A model generated the notes under the pieces. That model ran no database searches, was not told the origin of the DNA, and saw nothing but the letters and a program-made list of their open reading frames with translations. A stretch of DNA of 53,086 nt, taken from the NCBI RefSeq assembly GCF_020179405.1, contig NZ_JAICBZ010000017.1, positions 1 to 53,086 of the forward strand, read 5' to 3'. This document shows, in pieces, positions 17,037 to 26,250 of this stretch. The stretch's first letter is position 1; each line of letters starts with the position of its first letter. The position numbers and the translations under genes are program-made. This DNA comes from Xinfangfangia pollutisoli. Lineage in GTDB: Bacteria > Pseudomonadota > Alphaproteobacteria > Rhodobacterales > Rhodobacteraceae.

Positions 17037-17987
17037 CTAGATCTCGGCCACGACGCAATCGGGCAGAAGCCGCATCACATCCTGCGGGCGGCACAGTTTG
17101 GTCGCATCGGTCATCACCGCCGCCGCCGCGGCGGCGCCCCCCAGGGCCAGCGCCTCGCCATCGCCCTGGCCGCGCGCCATGGCCAGAACGAAGGCCGCGA
17201 CGAAACTGTCGCCCGCCCCCACGGTCGAGCGGACCTTGACCTTCGGCGCCGGCACGAAGATGCGCCGCTCGGCCGTGGCCAGCACATTGCCATCCGCCCC
17301 GCGCGCCACGATCACCTTGCGCGCCACGCCGCGCCGCGCCAGGGATTGCGCGAAATCCGCCGTGTCGCTGCGGCTGTCCAGCGCATGGCCGGTCAGGCTT
17401 TCGGCCTCTTCGCCATCCATGCGCAGGATGTCCAAATCCGGGATCGGCCGGGTCACCGCCACCCGCAAGGGCGCCCCCGACGTGTCCAGCAGCACCCGGC
17501 TTCCGGGCATCGATTCGACCAGCTGGGCGTTGAAATCCGCCGGCACCCCCGGCGGCTGGCTGCCCGAGATCACCGAGATGCCGCCGGGCCGCGATGTGGC
17601 GCGCAACAGGGTGAAGACGCCGTCGCGATCGGCCTCGGCCCATTCGGGACCGGGCAGCATGAAGCGGTATTGCTTGCCGCTGCCCTGTTCGGCGACCGAC
17701 AGCGACATGCGGGTTTCGCCCGGGCCCAGGATCGACAGGAAGGTGACGCCGGTCTGGCGGATCAGCCCGGCCAGCCGGTCGCCGGTCAGGCCCGACAGCG
17801 CCACCAGCGCCAGACTGTCGCCGCCCAAAGCCCGGATCGCGCGGCTGACATTCAGCCCGCCGCCGCCCGGATCCAGCAGCGGCTGGGTGCAGCGCAGCTT
17901 CTGGCCCGCGATCATCTCGGGCACTTCGGTTGCCATATCAAGCGCCGGGTTCAGCGTCAGCGTCAGGATCGGGGCGTTGTCGGTCAT
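17037..17987 (-). CDS. PfkB-family hexose-phosphate kinase (1-phosphofructokinase type)
   Basis: This 316-residue protein is a PfkB/ribokinase-fold sugar kinase of the 1-phosphofructokinase subgroup: TLTLNPALD at the N-terminus, DPGGGGLNVSRAIRALGG (about residues 35-52) and the ATP/catalytic motif VGAGDSFVAAFV near residue 255 with the catalytic Asp. It would phosphorylate fructose-1-phosphate, fructose-6-phosphate or tagatose-6-phosphate. No PTS or glycolytic genes adjoin it, so substrate is undecided. The ATG at 17987 begins the conserved N-terminal strand; an upstream extension is low-complexity. Confidence 0.85.
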   Translation of the reverse strand: MTDNAPILTLTLNPALDMATEVPEMIAGQKLRCTQPLLDPGGGGLNVSRAIRALGGDSLALVALSGLTGDRLAGLIRQTGVTFLSILGPGETRMSLSVAEQGSGKQYRFMLPGPEWAEADRDGVFTLLRATSRPGGISVISGSQPPGVPADFNAQLVESMPGSRVLLDTSGAPLRVAVTRPIPDLDILRMDGEEAESLTGHALDSRSDTADFAQSLARRGVARKVIVARGADGNVLATAERRIFVPAPKVKVRSTVGAGDSFVAAFVLAMARGQGDGEALALGGAAAAAAVMTDATKLCRPQDVMRLLPDCVVAEI

Positions 17988-18112
17988 CTGGCGGTCCGCT
18001 TCCTTGCCTTGGTCCGGCCAGAGCGTCCGGCCAGGCCCCATCCTGCCGGGACGAGGCGCAAGGGGCAATGGAAAGACCCGCGGCAATGGAAAGAAAGCCC
18101 GCCGGACCTGTC

Positions 18113-18160
18113 AGGCCAAGGCGGGGGCAGGCCAAGGCGGGGGCAGGCCAAGGCGGAGGC
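18113..18160. repeat. Three tandem copies of a 16-bp repeat
   Basis: The unit AGGCCAAGGCGGGGGC occurs at 18113-18128 and 18129-18144, and with one substitution at 18145-18160. A second small direct repeat, GGCAATGGAAAGA at 18064-18076 and 18082-18094, lies beside it. Both sit in the 212-base gap upstream of the pfkB-type gene, which holds no other feature. Confidence 0.9.
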
Positions 18161-18199
18161 AGGCCCGCGCGCAGGCGGGCCAGCCCGCGGGCGGGCCGG

Positions 18200-19126
18200 C
18201 TAGCCGTTCAGCATCATCTGATAGCTGGCCGGCACGTAGCGGAACCCGTCGCCGGCGGTTTCGACGAAACCCAGGCCAGGGAAGGGCATGTGATAGCCGA
18301 TGAAGGGAATCCGCTCGGCCGCGATCATGCCGAAGATCCGCCGCCGCACCGCCGCCGCCGCGGGCTTGTCGGCATCGAAGCGCACTTCCCAATCGGGATG
18401 GGCCAGCGACCAGACATAGTGGTTGGCGGTGTCGGCGGTCAGCATCAGCCGCTGCCCCGCGCTTTCGACCATATAGGTCATATGGCCGGGCGAATGGCCG
18501 AAGGCCTCCATCGCGGTGAGGCCCGCGGCCGGGCTGCCGCCGTTTTCGACGAAACTCATCCGCTCGTTCAGCGGACGGACATTGCGGTCAAAGCCCTCAT
18601 TGCCGGCGGCCGACCAGTGATTGTGTTCGACCGCGCCGGCGACATAGCGGGCATTGGCGAATGTGGGCGTGGTGCCATCGGCGCCCATCAGCCCGCCGAT
18701 ATGGTCGCCATGCATATGGGTCAGCACCACGATGTCGATCGCCTCGGGCGCGATCCCGGCCGAGGTCAGGGCGGCCAGCGTACCCTCGGCCGCAAGGCCG
18801 GTGTCGAACAGCACCAGTTCTGTCCCGGTATTGACCACGACCGGGGTGAAGAAATTCCGCGAGCGGTCGGTGGGAATGAAGGCCGCGGCCGAGGCGGCGG
18901 CAAATTCTTCGGCGCTGGCATTCAGCCCGAAGGTTTCCTGCGGCTTGTCCAGCGCCCGTGTGCCGGCCAGAAGCGTGGTCACCTCGACATTGCCCAGCAC
19001 GAAACGGTGCCAGGGGGCGAAGCCCGCGCCCTGCATCTCGGCCCTTGCCTGGGCGGGGGCGGCGGTCAGGGCCATGGCAGGCAAGGCGGCAGCGCCGGCA
19101 AGCGCCTGGCGGCGGGAAAGATCCAT
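18200..19126 (-). CDS. Tat-exported metallo-beta-lactamase-fold hydrolase
   Basis: This 308-residue protein starts with a twin-arginine signal (LSRRQALAGAAAL) and an AxA cleavage region. The mature part has the MBL fold: LVLFDTGL, the metal-binding THMHGDHIGG (HxHxDH, about residues 136-145), a later His in FGHSPGHMTY and an Asp in LTADTANHY. It probably hydrolyses an ester, lactone or similar substrate in the periplasm; quorum-quenching lactonases and other enzymes share this pattern, so no substrate is assigned. Confidence 0.88.
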   Translation of the reverse strand: MDLSRRQALAGAAALPAMALTAAPAQARAEMQGAGFAPWHRFVLGNVEVTTLLAGTRALDKPQETFGLNASAEEFAAASAAAFIPTDRSRNFFTPVVVNTGTELVLFDTGLAAEGTLAALTSAGIAPEAIDIVVLTHMHGDHIGGLMGADGTTPTFANARYVAGAVEHNHWSAAGNEGFDRNVRPLNERMSFVENGGSPAAGLTAMEAFGHSPGHMTYMVESAGQRLMLTADTANHYVWSLAHPDWEVRFDADKPAAAAVRRRIFGMIAAERIPFIGYHMPFPGLGFVETAGDGFRYVPASYQMMLNG

Positions 19127-19247
19127 CGGTCAGTCCTCCTGTCGGGTCGCGTCAGGCAGACAGGATAGCGCCGAGGGGCGGCCGCGTGGATCACCATGGC
19201 GTCAGCTTCTGTGCATCAGGGCGCAGCGGGGTTGCGCCTTGGTGCGG

Positions 19248-19658
19248 TCATTCCCACCAGGGGTCGATCGCGCCGATATCGTCATCGGACCAGCCGAAGT
19301 GATGGGCGAATTCGTGGATCACCACATGCGTCACCAGATCGCCGATCGAGACATCGCCACGCTCGGCCCATTCATCCAGGATCGGCCGGCGGAAGATCCA
19401 GACCAGATCCGGCCGCGGCGCCGGGTCGGACACCGATTTCTCGGTCATCGGCACGCCTTCATAAAGGCCGGTCAGCTCGAACGGGTCTTCCAGGCCCATG
19501 GCTTCCAGGATCTCGTCCGAGGGGAAATCCTCGATCCGCAGCACGACCTGGGTCGCGGGGCTGCGCCAGGGTTCGGGCAGGTTCGCGACCGTGTCGCGGG
19601 CAAGCTGTTCGATCAGGTCCAGCGAAGGGGCAATGGCGTCGGGTGAGGGATTGGTCAT
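19248..19658 (-). CDS. Small zincin-like metallopeptidase-family protein
   Basis: This 136-residue protein has the zinc-protease helix VVIHEFAHHFGWSDDDI (HExxH with a third ligand candidate in the following Asp/His region) near its C-terminus. The pattern, together with LYEGVP and IWIFRRPI-like strands upstream, matches the short cytosolic 'metallopeptidase family' (PF06262-like) proteins. No signal peptide is seen. Function of the family is not established. It is transcribed towards the MBL hydrolase with a 121-base gap. Confidence 0.82.
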   Translation of the reverse strand: MTNPSPDAIAPSLDLIEQLARDTVANLPEPWRSPATQVVLRIEDFPSDEILEAMGLEDPFELTGLYEGVPMTEKSVSDPAPRPDLVWIFRRPILDEWAERGDVSIGDLVTHVVIHEFAHHFGWSDDDIGAIDPWWE

Positions 19659-19850
19659 GGCCCAAGCCTAGCCCCGCGGCGCGGGCGGGGGAAGGGGGCA
19701 GGCGCCGTGGTGGCCCCGGCGGTCGCGGGCCGCGGCAGGGGCGCGCCGTGCAGGGCGGGTCTTCCCCTGGCGCGCGGGCCCGGCGGGCGGCCAAACTGGA
19801 CAAAGCCCCGGGCCTGTGACAGGAGAAGCGCGTTCCCCGAGGAGCTTTTC

Positions 19851-21182
19851 ATGTCGTCCGCCGTCACCACCCGCTTCGCCCCTTCGCCGACCGGCTATAT
19901 CCATGTCGGCAATCTGCGCACCGCGCTGATGAATTACCTGATCGCCCGCAAGGCCGGCGGGACCTTCATCCTGCGGCTGGACGATACCGACCAGGAACGG
20001 TCCAAACAGGAATATATCGACGCGCTGATGCAGGATCTGGACTGGCTGGGCCTGCATTGGGACCGGCTGGAGCGGCAATCGCTGCGCTATGACCGCTATC
20101 GCGCGGCGGCGGACGAACTGCGGGGCGCGGGGCGGTTCTACGAATGTTTCGAAACGCCGGCCGAGCTGGATCTGAAGCGCAAGAAGCAGCTGAACATGGG
20201 CCGCCCGCCGGTCTATGACCGCGCTTCCTATGGGCTGAGCGACGATCAGAAGGCGGCGGCGCGGGCCGAGGGCAAGGAAGGCTATTGGCGCTTCCTGCTG
20301 CATCAGAATCGCATCGAATGGGAAGACGGGATCATCGGCCCGATCTCGATCGACGCGGCTTCGGTCTCGGACCCGGTGCTGATCCGGGCCGATGGGCAGG
20401 TTCTGTACACTTTCGCCTCGTCGGTCGACGATGTGGAAATGGGGGTCACGCATATCGTCCGCGGCGCCGACCACGTGACCAATACCGCGACGCAGATCCA
20501 GATCATGGAAGCGCTGGGCGGCACGCCGCCGCGCTTTGCCCACCATTCGCTGCTGTCGGGCCCGGGCGGCGAGAAGCTGTCGAAGCGGCTGGGCGCGCTG
20601 TCGCTGCGCGATCTGCGGGCGCAGGGGGTCGAGCCGATGGCGCTGCTGAGCCTGATGGCGCGGCTCGGCTCGTCGAAGCCCGTCGAACTGGCGGGCTCGC
20701 TGGACGAATTGGCGGCGGGCTTCGATGTCGAAAGCTTCGGCACCGCGCCCACGGAATTCGACCCCGAGAACCTGTTCCCGCTGACGCGTCAATATGTGCA
20801 GGGCCTGCCCTTCGCCGAGGTGCAGGCGCGGATCGCCGCTTTGGGCGTGCCCGCGGATCTGGCCGAGGATTTCTGGGCCGTCGCCAAGGGCAATATCACC
20901 GTCCTGGCCGATCTTGAGGGCTGGTGGGCGCTGTTCCGCGACGGGGCCGAGCCCTTGGTGGACGAGGGTGACCGCGATTTCGTGGCCCAGGCGCTGGCCC
21001 TGCTGCCGGCCCAACCCTGGACCCGCGCGACCTGGGGCGAATGGACGGCGGCCGTCAAGGCCGCGACCGGGCGCAAGGGGCGCGATCTGTTCCGCCCGCT
21101 GCGTCGGGCGCTGACCGGCCGCGATGCGGGCCCCGAGATGGCCGAGGTCATGCCGCTTTTGCAGAAACGTCCGGGCCTCTGA
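19851..21182 (+). CDS. gltX: Glutamate--tRNA ligase
   Basis: This 443-residue class I aminoacyl-tRNA synthetase charges tRNA-Glu. The HIGH-type signature is FAPSPTGYIHVGNLRTAL (residues 9-26) and the KMSKS-type loop is GEKLSKRLG at about residue 240. Length is usual for the family. The ATG at 19851 has GAGGAG about 8 bases upstream and begins immediately before the conserved TRFAPSPTG; longer upstream frames are non-conserved. Alphaproteobacteria often carry two gltX paralogues, one acting mainly in indirect Gln-tRNA synthesis; which one this is cannot be told here. Confidence 0.95.
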   Translation: MSSAVTTRFAPSPTGYIHVGNLRTALMNYLIARKAGGTFILRLDDTDQERSKQEYIDALMQDLDWLGLHWDRLERQSLRYDRYRAAADELRGAGRFYECFETPAELDLKRKKQLNMGRPPVYDRASYGLSDDQKAAARAEGKEGYWRFLLHQNRIEWEDGIIGPISIDAASVSDPVLIRADGQVLYTFASSVDDVEMGVTHIVRGADHVTNTATQIQIMEALGGTPPRFAHHSLLSGPGGEKLSKRLGALSLRDLRAQGVEPMALLSLMARLGSSKPVELAGSLDELAAGFDVESFGTAPTEFDPENLFPLTRQYVQGLPFAEVQARIAALGVPADLAEDFWAVAKGNITVLADLEGWWALFRDGAEPLVDEGDRDFVAQALALLPAQPWTRATWGEWTAAVKAATGRKGRDLFRPLRRALTGRDAGPEMAEVMPLLQKRPGL

Positions 21183-21211
21183 CCCCGAGCCTCTGACACA
21201 ATGTCAGGCCC

Positions 21212-21243
21212 CGGGGCGCTGCCCCGGACCCCGGGATATTTTT
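21212..21243 (+). repeat. Intergenic GC-hairpin/GGGATATTT repeat, copy B
   Basis: CCGGGGC (21212-21218), loop GCT, GCCCCGG (21222-21228), then ACCCCGGGATATTTTTGG. It lies 30 bases after the gltX stop and, with its T5 tract, could terminate gltX transcription. It matches the copies at 12464 and 46797. Confidence 0.75.
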
Positions 21244-21379
21244 GGACAGATGAAGGGGGCCTTGCGGGGCTTTCCTTTCCGCCTGCGCGTATCCGGGCGG
21301 GGCGGCGTCGGAAATGCGTTGCATACCGTCGCATTCCGATTTCCTCTTGCCGGCCCGCCGCGGCTGCTGCTAGTCAGAG

Positions 21380-21560
21380 AAGACCAGATCGGGAGAATCC
21401 GGCGCCCTCAAGCGTCGGTGCCGAAGGAGCAACCGCCCCGGTAAACTCTCAGGCGCAAGGACCGTTCTGGCACGGAAACTCTGGAGAGTGGCGCATAGGC
21501 GCCCGCCGAAGGGATAACGATCTCAGGCGCCCGGTACGGGCAAGGACAGAGGGGGCACCG
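21380..21560 (+). promoter_or_regulatory. Tandem glycine riboswitch
   Basis: Aptamer 1 runs from about 21385 to 21487 with conserved GGGAGAAT, GCCGAAGGAGCAA and CTCTCAGGCGCAAGGACCG. Aptamer 2 follows from about 21483 with GGAGAGTGGCG, CCGCCGAAGGGATAA and TCTCAGGCGCCCGG, ending near 21560. The two-aptamer layout with a short linker (ACTCTGGAGAGT) is the classical cooperative glycine riboswitch, and it stands directly upstream of gcvT, its usual target. Confidence 0.95.
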
Positions 21561-21590
21561 AGCGGCAGGGGAACTGCCGTGCGCGGTGCC
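21554..21590 (+). promoter_or_regulatory. Expression-platform hairpin of the glycine riboswitch
   Basis: GGCACCG (21554-21560) pairs with CGGTGCC (21584-21590), and inside it CGGCA (21563-21567) pairs with TGCCG (21575-21579). The stem ends 34 bases before the gcvT start. It lacks a U-tract, so control may be by Rho or by translation rather than intrinsic termination. Confidence 0.6.
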
Positions 21591-21624
21591 GGGCTGTCAG
21601 CCGGCCGGAACGGGGAGAAGCGGT

Positions 21625-22731
21625 GTGACCGATCTTCAACGTCTGCCTTTGCACGACCTTCATGTCGCGCTGGGCGGGCGCATGGTGCCTTTCGCAGGCT
21701 ATGAGATGCCGGTGCAATATCCGGCCGGGGTGATGAAGGAACATCTGCACACGCGGGCGGCGGCGGGGCTGTTCGACGTGTCGCATATGGGCCAGGTGAT
21801 CCTGCGCCCGCGCGGCGATATGGCGGCGCTGGTCGCGGGGTTCGAGGCGATGATGCCGGTCGATGTGGCCTCGCTGCCGGAAGGCCGGCAGCGCTATGGG
21901 CTGTTCACCAATGAGGCGGGGGGCGTGCTGGACGATCTGATGTTCGCCAATCGCGGCGATCATCTGTTCGTGGTGGTGAACGCGGGCTGCAAGGCGCAGG
22001 ACATCGCGCTGATGCAGGCCGCCCTGGCCGAGGTGGCCGAGGTGCAGCCGGTGACCGACCGCTGCCTTCTGGCGCTGCAGGGCCCGGCGGCCGAAGCGGT
22101 GCTGGACCGGCTGGTGCCGGGCGTGGCGGCGATGCGCTTCATGGATGTCGGCGTCTTCGGCGATCTGTGGATCAGCCGCTCGGGCTATACCGGCGAGGAC
22201 GGGTTCGAGATCTCGGTCCCCGATGCCGCGGCCGAGGCCTTCGTCCGCGACCTGCTGGCGATGGACGAGGTGCTGCCCATCGGCCTGGGTGCCCGCGACA
22301 GCCTGCGGCTGGAGGCGGGGCTTTGCCTTTACGGCCACGATCTGGACCAGGTGACAAGCCCGGTCGAGGCGGGCCTGGCCTGGGCGATCCAGAAGGTTCG
22401 CCGCGCCGGCGGGGCGCGCGAAGGCGGCTTTCCGGGGGCGGCGCGGATCCTGCGCGAACTGGCCGAGGGCCCGGCGCGCAAGCGCGTGGGGCTGCGCCCC
22501 GAAGGCCGCGCGCCGATGCGCGAGGGCACGGCGCTGTTCCACGACGACACGGCGGCGGGGGTGATTTCCTCCGGCGGCTTCGGCCCTTCGGTCGGCGCGC
22601 CCATCGCCATGGCCTATCTGCCCGCCGGGCTTTCCGCCCCGGGCACCGCGATCGAGGCCGAATTGCGCGGCAAGCGCCTTCCGGTCACGGTCTGCGACAT
22701 GCCTTTCCATCCCACCTCCTACAAGCGCTGA
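21625..22731 (+). CDS. gcvT: Glycine cleavage system T protein (aminomethyltransferase)
   Basis: This 368-residue protein transfers the methylene group from lipoyl-bound aminomethyl on GcvH to tetrahydrofolate, releasing ammonia. Conserved parts are LPLHDLHVALGGRMVPFAGY at the N-terminus, GLFDVSHMGQV (about 50-60) and RSGYTGEDGFEISVP in the middle. The GTG at 21625 is chosen because GGGGAG lies about 8 bases upstream; an earlier in-frame start would lie within the riboswitch hairpin. It is the first gene of gcvTHP and is probably induced by glycine. Confidence 0.95.
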   Translation: MTDLQRLPLHDLHVALGGRMVPFAGYEMPVQYPAGVMKEHLHTRAAAGLFDVSHMGQVILRPRGDMAALVAGFEAMMPVDVASLPEGRQRYGLFTNEAGGVLDDLMFANRGDHLFVVVNAGCKAQDIALMQAALAEVAEVQPVTDRCLLALQGPAAEAVLDRLVPGVAAMRFMDVGVFGDLWISRSGYTGEDGFEISVPDAAAEAFVRDLLAMDEVLPIGLGARDSLRLEAGLCLYGHDLDQVTSPVEAGLAWAIQKVRRAGGAREGGFPGAARILRELAEGPARKRVGLRPEGRAPMREGTALFHDDTAAGVISSGGFGPSVGAPIAMAYLPAGLSAPGTAIEAELRGKRLPVTVCDMPFHPTSYKR

Positions 22732-22740
22732 GGCCCTGTG

Positions 22741-23100
22741 ATGAAATACACCAAGGAACATGAATGGCTGCGGGTCGAGGGTGACCTGGTTGTCGTCGGC
22801 ATCACCGAACATGCGGCCACCGCCCTGGGCGATGTGGTCTTCGTCGAACTGCCCGAGACCGGGACCATGGTCACGGAAGGCGACGAGATCGTGGTGATCG
22901 AAAGCGTCAAGGCCGCGTCCGACATTCTGGCCCCGGTCGATGGCGAGATCGTCGCGGTGAATGCGACGCTGTCCGACAATCCGGCCCTGGTGAACGAAGA
23001 CCCGCTGGGCGCGGGCTGGTTCTTCAAGATGAAGCTCGACGATCTGGCGGTGCTGGACCAGTTCATGGACGAGGACGAATATACCGCGCTGATCGGCTGA
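22741..23100 (+). CDS. gcvH: Glycine cleavage system H protein
   Basis: This 119-residue lipoyl carrier shuttles the aminomethyl intermediate between GcvP and GcvT. The lipoylation site is the Lys in [12 protein letters not shown] at about residue 59. The N-terminal [15 protein letters not shown] and the C-terminal [10 protein letters not shown] are typical. Nine bases separate it from gcvT. The ATG at 22741 is preferred over the adjoining GTG at 22738. Confidence 0.96.
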   Translation: MKYTKEHEWLRVEGDLVVVGITEHAATALGDVVFVELPETGTMVTEGDEIVVIESVKAASDILAPVDGEIVAVNATLSDNPALVNEDPLGAGWFFKMKLDDLAVLDQFMDEDEYTALIG

Positions 23101-23122
23101 TCGGCCGTCCTTGCCGGCAGGC

Positions 23123-23192
23123 GCCCGGAGGTTTCGAAAACTCCGGGCAATTTTCTTCGAAGAAAATTGCAGATTCCTTGCAAGGAATTTGC
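23123..23192. repeat. Three back-to-back palindromes between gcvH and gcvP
   Basis: Three palindromes share their 2-bp ends: 23123-23148 (26 bp, core TTTCGAAA, arms GCCCGGAG/CTCCGGGC), 23147-23170 (24 bp, perfect, core TTCTTCGAAGAA) and 23169-23192 (24 bp, core TTCCTTGCAAGGAA, one mismatched pair). Together they fill most of the 115-base gap inside the operon. They could be processing or attenuation hairpins, or a mobile palindromic repeat. Confidence 0.9.
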
Positions 23193-23215
23193 CTCACCCC
23201 GTTCACAGGTGTGCC

Positions 23216-26062
23216 ATGGCCTTCACGCCAACCGACTACAATCCCTATGATTTCGCCAACCGCCGCCATATCGGACCCTCGCCCTCGGAAATGGCCGAGA
23301 TGCTGGAGGCGGTGGGCGCGCCCTCGCTTGAGGCGCTGATCGACCAGACCGTGCCCGCCGCGATCCGCCAGAAGACCCCGCTGTCCTGGGCGCCCTTGTC
23401 CGAGCATGAGCTGCTGGCGAAGATGGAAGAGGTGGCGAAGAAGAACCGGGTGATGACCAGCCTGATCGGGCAGGGCTATTACGGCACGGTCACGCCGCCG
23501 GCGATCCAGCGCAACATCCTGGAAAACCCGGCCTGGTACACGGCCTATACGCCCTATCAGCCCGAAATCGCGCAAGGCCGGCTTGAGGCGCTGCTGAATT
23601 ACCAGACCATGGTCTGCGATCTGACCGGGCTTGATGTCGCCAATGCCTCGCTTCTGGACGAGGCGACGGCGGCGGCCGAAGCGATGGCCATGGCGCAGCG
23701 GGTGGCGAAGTCGAAGGCCAGGGCCTTCTTCGTCGACCGCTTCTGCCATCCGCAGACCATCGCGGTCATCCGCACCAGGGCGCTGCCTTTGGGGATCGAG
23801 ATCATCGAGGACCGGATCGAGGCGCTGGACCCGGCCCAGGTCTTTGGCGCGATCTTCCAATATCCGGGCAGCTATGGCCATGTCCGCGATTTCACTGCGG
23901 AAATCGCCGCCTTGCATGGCGCGGGCGCGGTTGCGGTGATGGCGACCGATCTTCTGGCCCTGTGCCTCTTGAAGGAACCGGGCGCGATGGGCGCCGATAT
24001 TGCCGTGGGCTCGTCGCAGCGCTTTGGCGTGCCGCTGGGCTATGGCGGCCCGCATGCCGCCTTCATGGCGGTCAAGGATGCGCATAAGCGGCAGATGCCG
24101 GGGCGGATCGTTGGCGTCTCGGTCGATGCCGATGGCAACAAGGCCTATCGTCTGGCGCTGCAAACGCGCGAGCAGCATATCCGGCGCGAGAAGGCCACCT
24201 CGAATGTCTGCACCGCGCAGGCGCTTTTGGCGGTGATGGCCAGCATGTATGCGGTCTTCCACGGGCCGAAGGGCCTGCGCGCCATTGCCGAGCGGGTGCA
24301 TTTCCTGACCCAGCGGCTGGCGCGCGCGCTGAAGGCGGCCGGTGCCAAAGTGGCGCCCAAGGCGTTTTTCGACACGATCACGGTCGAGGTCGGCGTGGGC
24401 CAGGCCGGCATTCTGGCCGCGGCGCGGGCCGAGGGGCTGAACTTCCGCAAGATCGGCAATGACCGGATCGGCATCTCGCTGGACGAGACCTCGGATGAAC
24501 GGGTGCTGACGCGGGTGCTACGCGCCTTCGGCATTCACGGCCTGCCGCCGCATCGCGCGGCGCTGGGCTTTCCCGAAGCCATGCTGCGCAGCAGTGCCTA
24601 TCTGACCCATCCGGTCTTCCACATGAACCGGGCCGAGTCGGAAATGATGCGCTACATGCGCCGGCTGTCGGATCGCGATCTGGCGCTGGACCGGGCGATG
24701 ATCCCCTTGGGCTCTTGCACGATGAAGCTGAACGCCGCGGCCGAGATGATGCCGATCACCTGGCCGGAATTCGGCGCGCTGCATCCTTTCGTGCCGCCGG
24801 ATCAGGCCGCAGGCTATGCCGAGGCGATCGACGACCTGACCCGGAAACTGTGCGAGATCACCGGCTACGATGCCTTCTCGATGCAGCCCAATTCGGGCGC
24901 GCAGGGCGAATATGCCGGGCTGATGACGATCCTGGCCTATCACCGCGCGCGGGGCGACCATGATCGCAAGGTCTGCCTGATCCCGGTTTCGGCCCATGGC
25001 ACCAATCCGGCCTCGGCGCAGATGGCGGGGATGGAGGTGGTGGTCGTCAAGGCCGCGCCCAATGGCGACGTGGATCTTGAGGATTTCGCGGCCAAGGCGG
25101 CGGCGGCGGGCGACCGGCTGGCGGCCTGCATGATCACCTATCCCTCGACCCATGGCGTCTTCGAGGAGACGGTGAAGCGGGTCTGCGAGATCACCCATGA
25201 TCATGGCGGGCAGGTCTATATCGACGGCGCCAACATGAATGCGCTGGTCGGTCTGGTGAAGCCGGGCGAGATTGGCGGCGATGTCAGCCACCTGAACCTG
25301 CACAAGACCTTTGCCATCCCGCATGGCGGCGGCGGCCCGGGCATGGGCCCGATCGGGGTGCGCGCCCATCTGGCGCCGCATCTGCCGGGCCATCCCGAGG
25401 CGGCGGGCGCCACCGATGCCGGGCCGGTCAGCGCCGCGCCCTATGGCTCGGCCTCGATCCTGCTGATCAGCTGGGCCTATTGCCTGATGATGGGCGGCGC
25501 GGGGCTGACCCAGGCGACGCGGGTTGCGATCCTGAACGCCAATTACATCGCGGCGCGGCTGTCGGGCGCCTATCCGATCCTGTTCATGGGCAACAAGGGC
25601 CGGGTGGCGCATGAATGCATCCTCGACACGCGGCCCTTTGCCGAGCATGGCGTGACGGTGGACGACATCGCCAAGCGTCTGATCGACAACGGATTCCACG
25701 CGCCGACCATGTCCTGGCCGGTGGCGGGGACGCTGATGGTGGAGCCGACGGAATCGGAAACCAAGGCCGAGATCGACCGTTTCATCACCGCCCTTCTGGC
25801 GATCCGGGCCGAGATTGCCGCGGTGGAAGCGGGCGAGATTTCGGCCGCCGACAGCCCGCTGCGCCACGCGCCGCATACGGTGGCGGCGCTGGTGGGCGAG
25901 TGGAACCGGAAGTACACGCGCGAGGCGGGCTGCTTCCCGCCGGCCAGCTTCCGGGTCGACAAATACTGGCCGCCGGTGGGCCGGGTCGACAATGTCCATG
26001 GCGACCGGCACCTGATCTGCACCTGCCCGCCGGTGGAAAGCTATGCCGAAGCGGCCGAATAG
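23216..26062 (+). CDS. gcvP: Glycine dehydrogenase (decarboxylating), GcvP
   Basis: This 948-residue PLP enzyme decarboxylates glycine and passes the aminomethyl group to lipoyl-GcvH. Both homologous halves are fused, as in most proteobacteria. The PLP lysine lies in [18 protein letters not shown] at about residue 695-712. Other hallmarks are [10 protein letters not shown] near the N-terminus, [13 protein letters not shown], and [17 protein letters not shown]. The ATG at 23216 gives the usual length; an upstream frame would translate through the palindromes and is rejected. Confidence 0.97.
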   Translation: MAFTPTDYNPYDFANRRHIGPSPSEMAEMLEAVGAPSLEALIDQTVPAAIRQKTPLSWAPLSEHELLAKMEEVAKKNRVMTSLIGQGYYGTVTPPAIQRNILENPAWYTAYTPYQPEIAQGRLEALLNYQTMVCDLTGLDVANASLLDEATAAAEAMAMAQRVAKSKARAFFVDRFCHPQTIAVIRTRALPLGIEIIEDRIEALDPAQVFGAIFQYPGSYGHVRDFTAEIAALHGAGAVAVMATDLLALCLLKEPGAMGADIAVGSSQRFGVPLGYGGPHAAFMAVKDAHKRQMPGRIVGVSVDADGNKAYRLALQTREQHIRREKATSNVCTAQALLAVMASMYAVFHGPKGLRAIAERVHFLTQRLARALKAAGAKVAPKAFFDTITVEVGVGQAGILAAARAEGLNFRKIGNDRIGISLDETSDERVLTRVLRAFGIHGLPPHRAALGFPEAMLRSSAYLTHPVFHMNRAESEMMRYMRRLSDRDLALDRAMIPLGSCTMKLNAAAEMMPITWPEFGALHPFVPPDQAAGYAEAIDDLTRKLCEITGYDAFSMQPNSGAQGEYAGLMTILAYHRARGDHDRKVCLIPVSAHGTNPASAQMAGMEVVVVKAAPNGDVDLEDFAAKAAAAGDRLAACMITYPSTHGVFEETVKRVCEITHDHGGQVYIDGANMNALVGLVKPGEIGGDVSHLNLHKTFAIPHGGGGPGMGPIGVRAHLAPHLPGHPEAAGATDAGPVSAAPYGSASILLISWAYCLMMGGAGLTQATRVAILNANYIAARLSGAYPILFMGNKGRVAHECILDTRPFAEHGVTVDDIAKRLIDNGFHAPTMSWPVAGTLMVEPTESETKAEIDRFITALLAIRAEIAAVEAGEISAADSPLRHAPHTVAALVGEWNRKYTREAGCFPPASFRVDKYWPPVGRVDNVHGDRHLICTCPPVESYAEAAE

Positions 26063-26106
26063 GCACGCGGTCGCGCCTGCCGGCCTGTCGCCGGGGGGTA
26101 AGGTTG

Positions 26107-26140
26107 GGGGCGCGGGGGCAGCGATGACCCGCGCCCCTTT
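26107..26140 (+). terminator. Terminator-like hairpin after gcvP
   Basis: GGGGCGCGGG (26107-26116) pairs perfectly over 10 bp with CCCGCGCCCC (26128-26137), followed by TTTC. It lies 45 bases after gcvP and probably ends the gcv transcript. The remaining 26141-26250 shows no feature. Confidence 0.65.
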
Positions 26141-26250
26141 CGTTGCGCGCGGGGGGCGCGGGGCGGGGGCTTGCAACCCGGCGCCCGCTTTGGGATGGAA
26201 GGGCCGCAGGCGCGCCGAGCGGCGGGCCTTTGGCGGGGCAGGGGGCAGAG

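Noticed and set aside
17988-18086. N-terminal extension of the PfkB-type kinase
   Set aside because: Composition is Pro/Arg/Gly-rich and precedes the conserved first strand of the family; the ATG at 17987 fits.
21586-21624. Upstream in-frame start for gcvT
   Set aside because: The GTG lies within the expression-platform hairpin of the glycine riboswitch and has no ribosome-binding site; 21625 is better placed.
23111-23215. Upstream in-frame start for gcvP
   Set aside because: It would translate three palindromes; the conserved protein begins at 23216.
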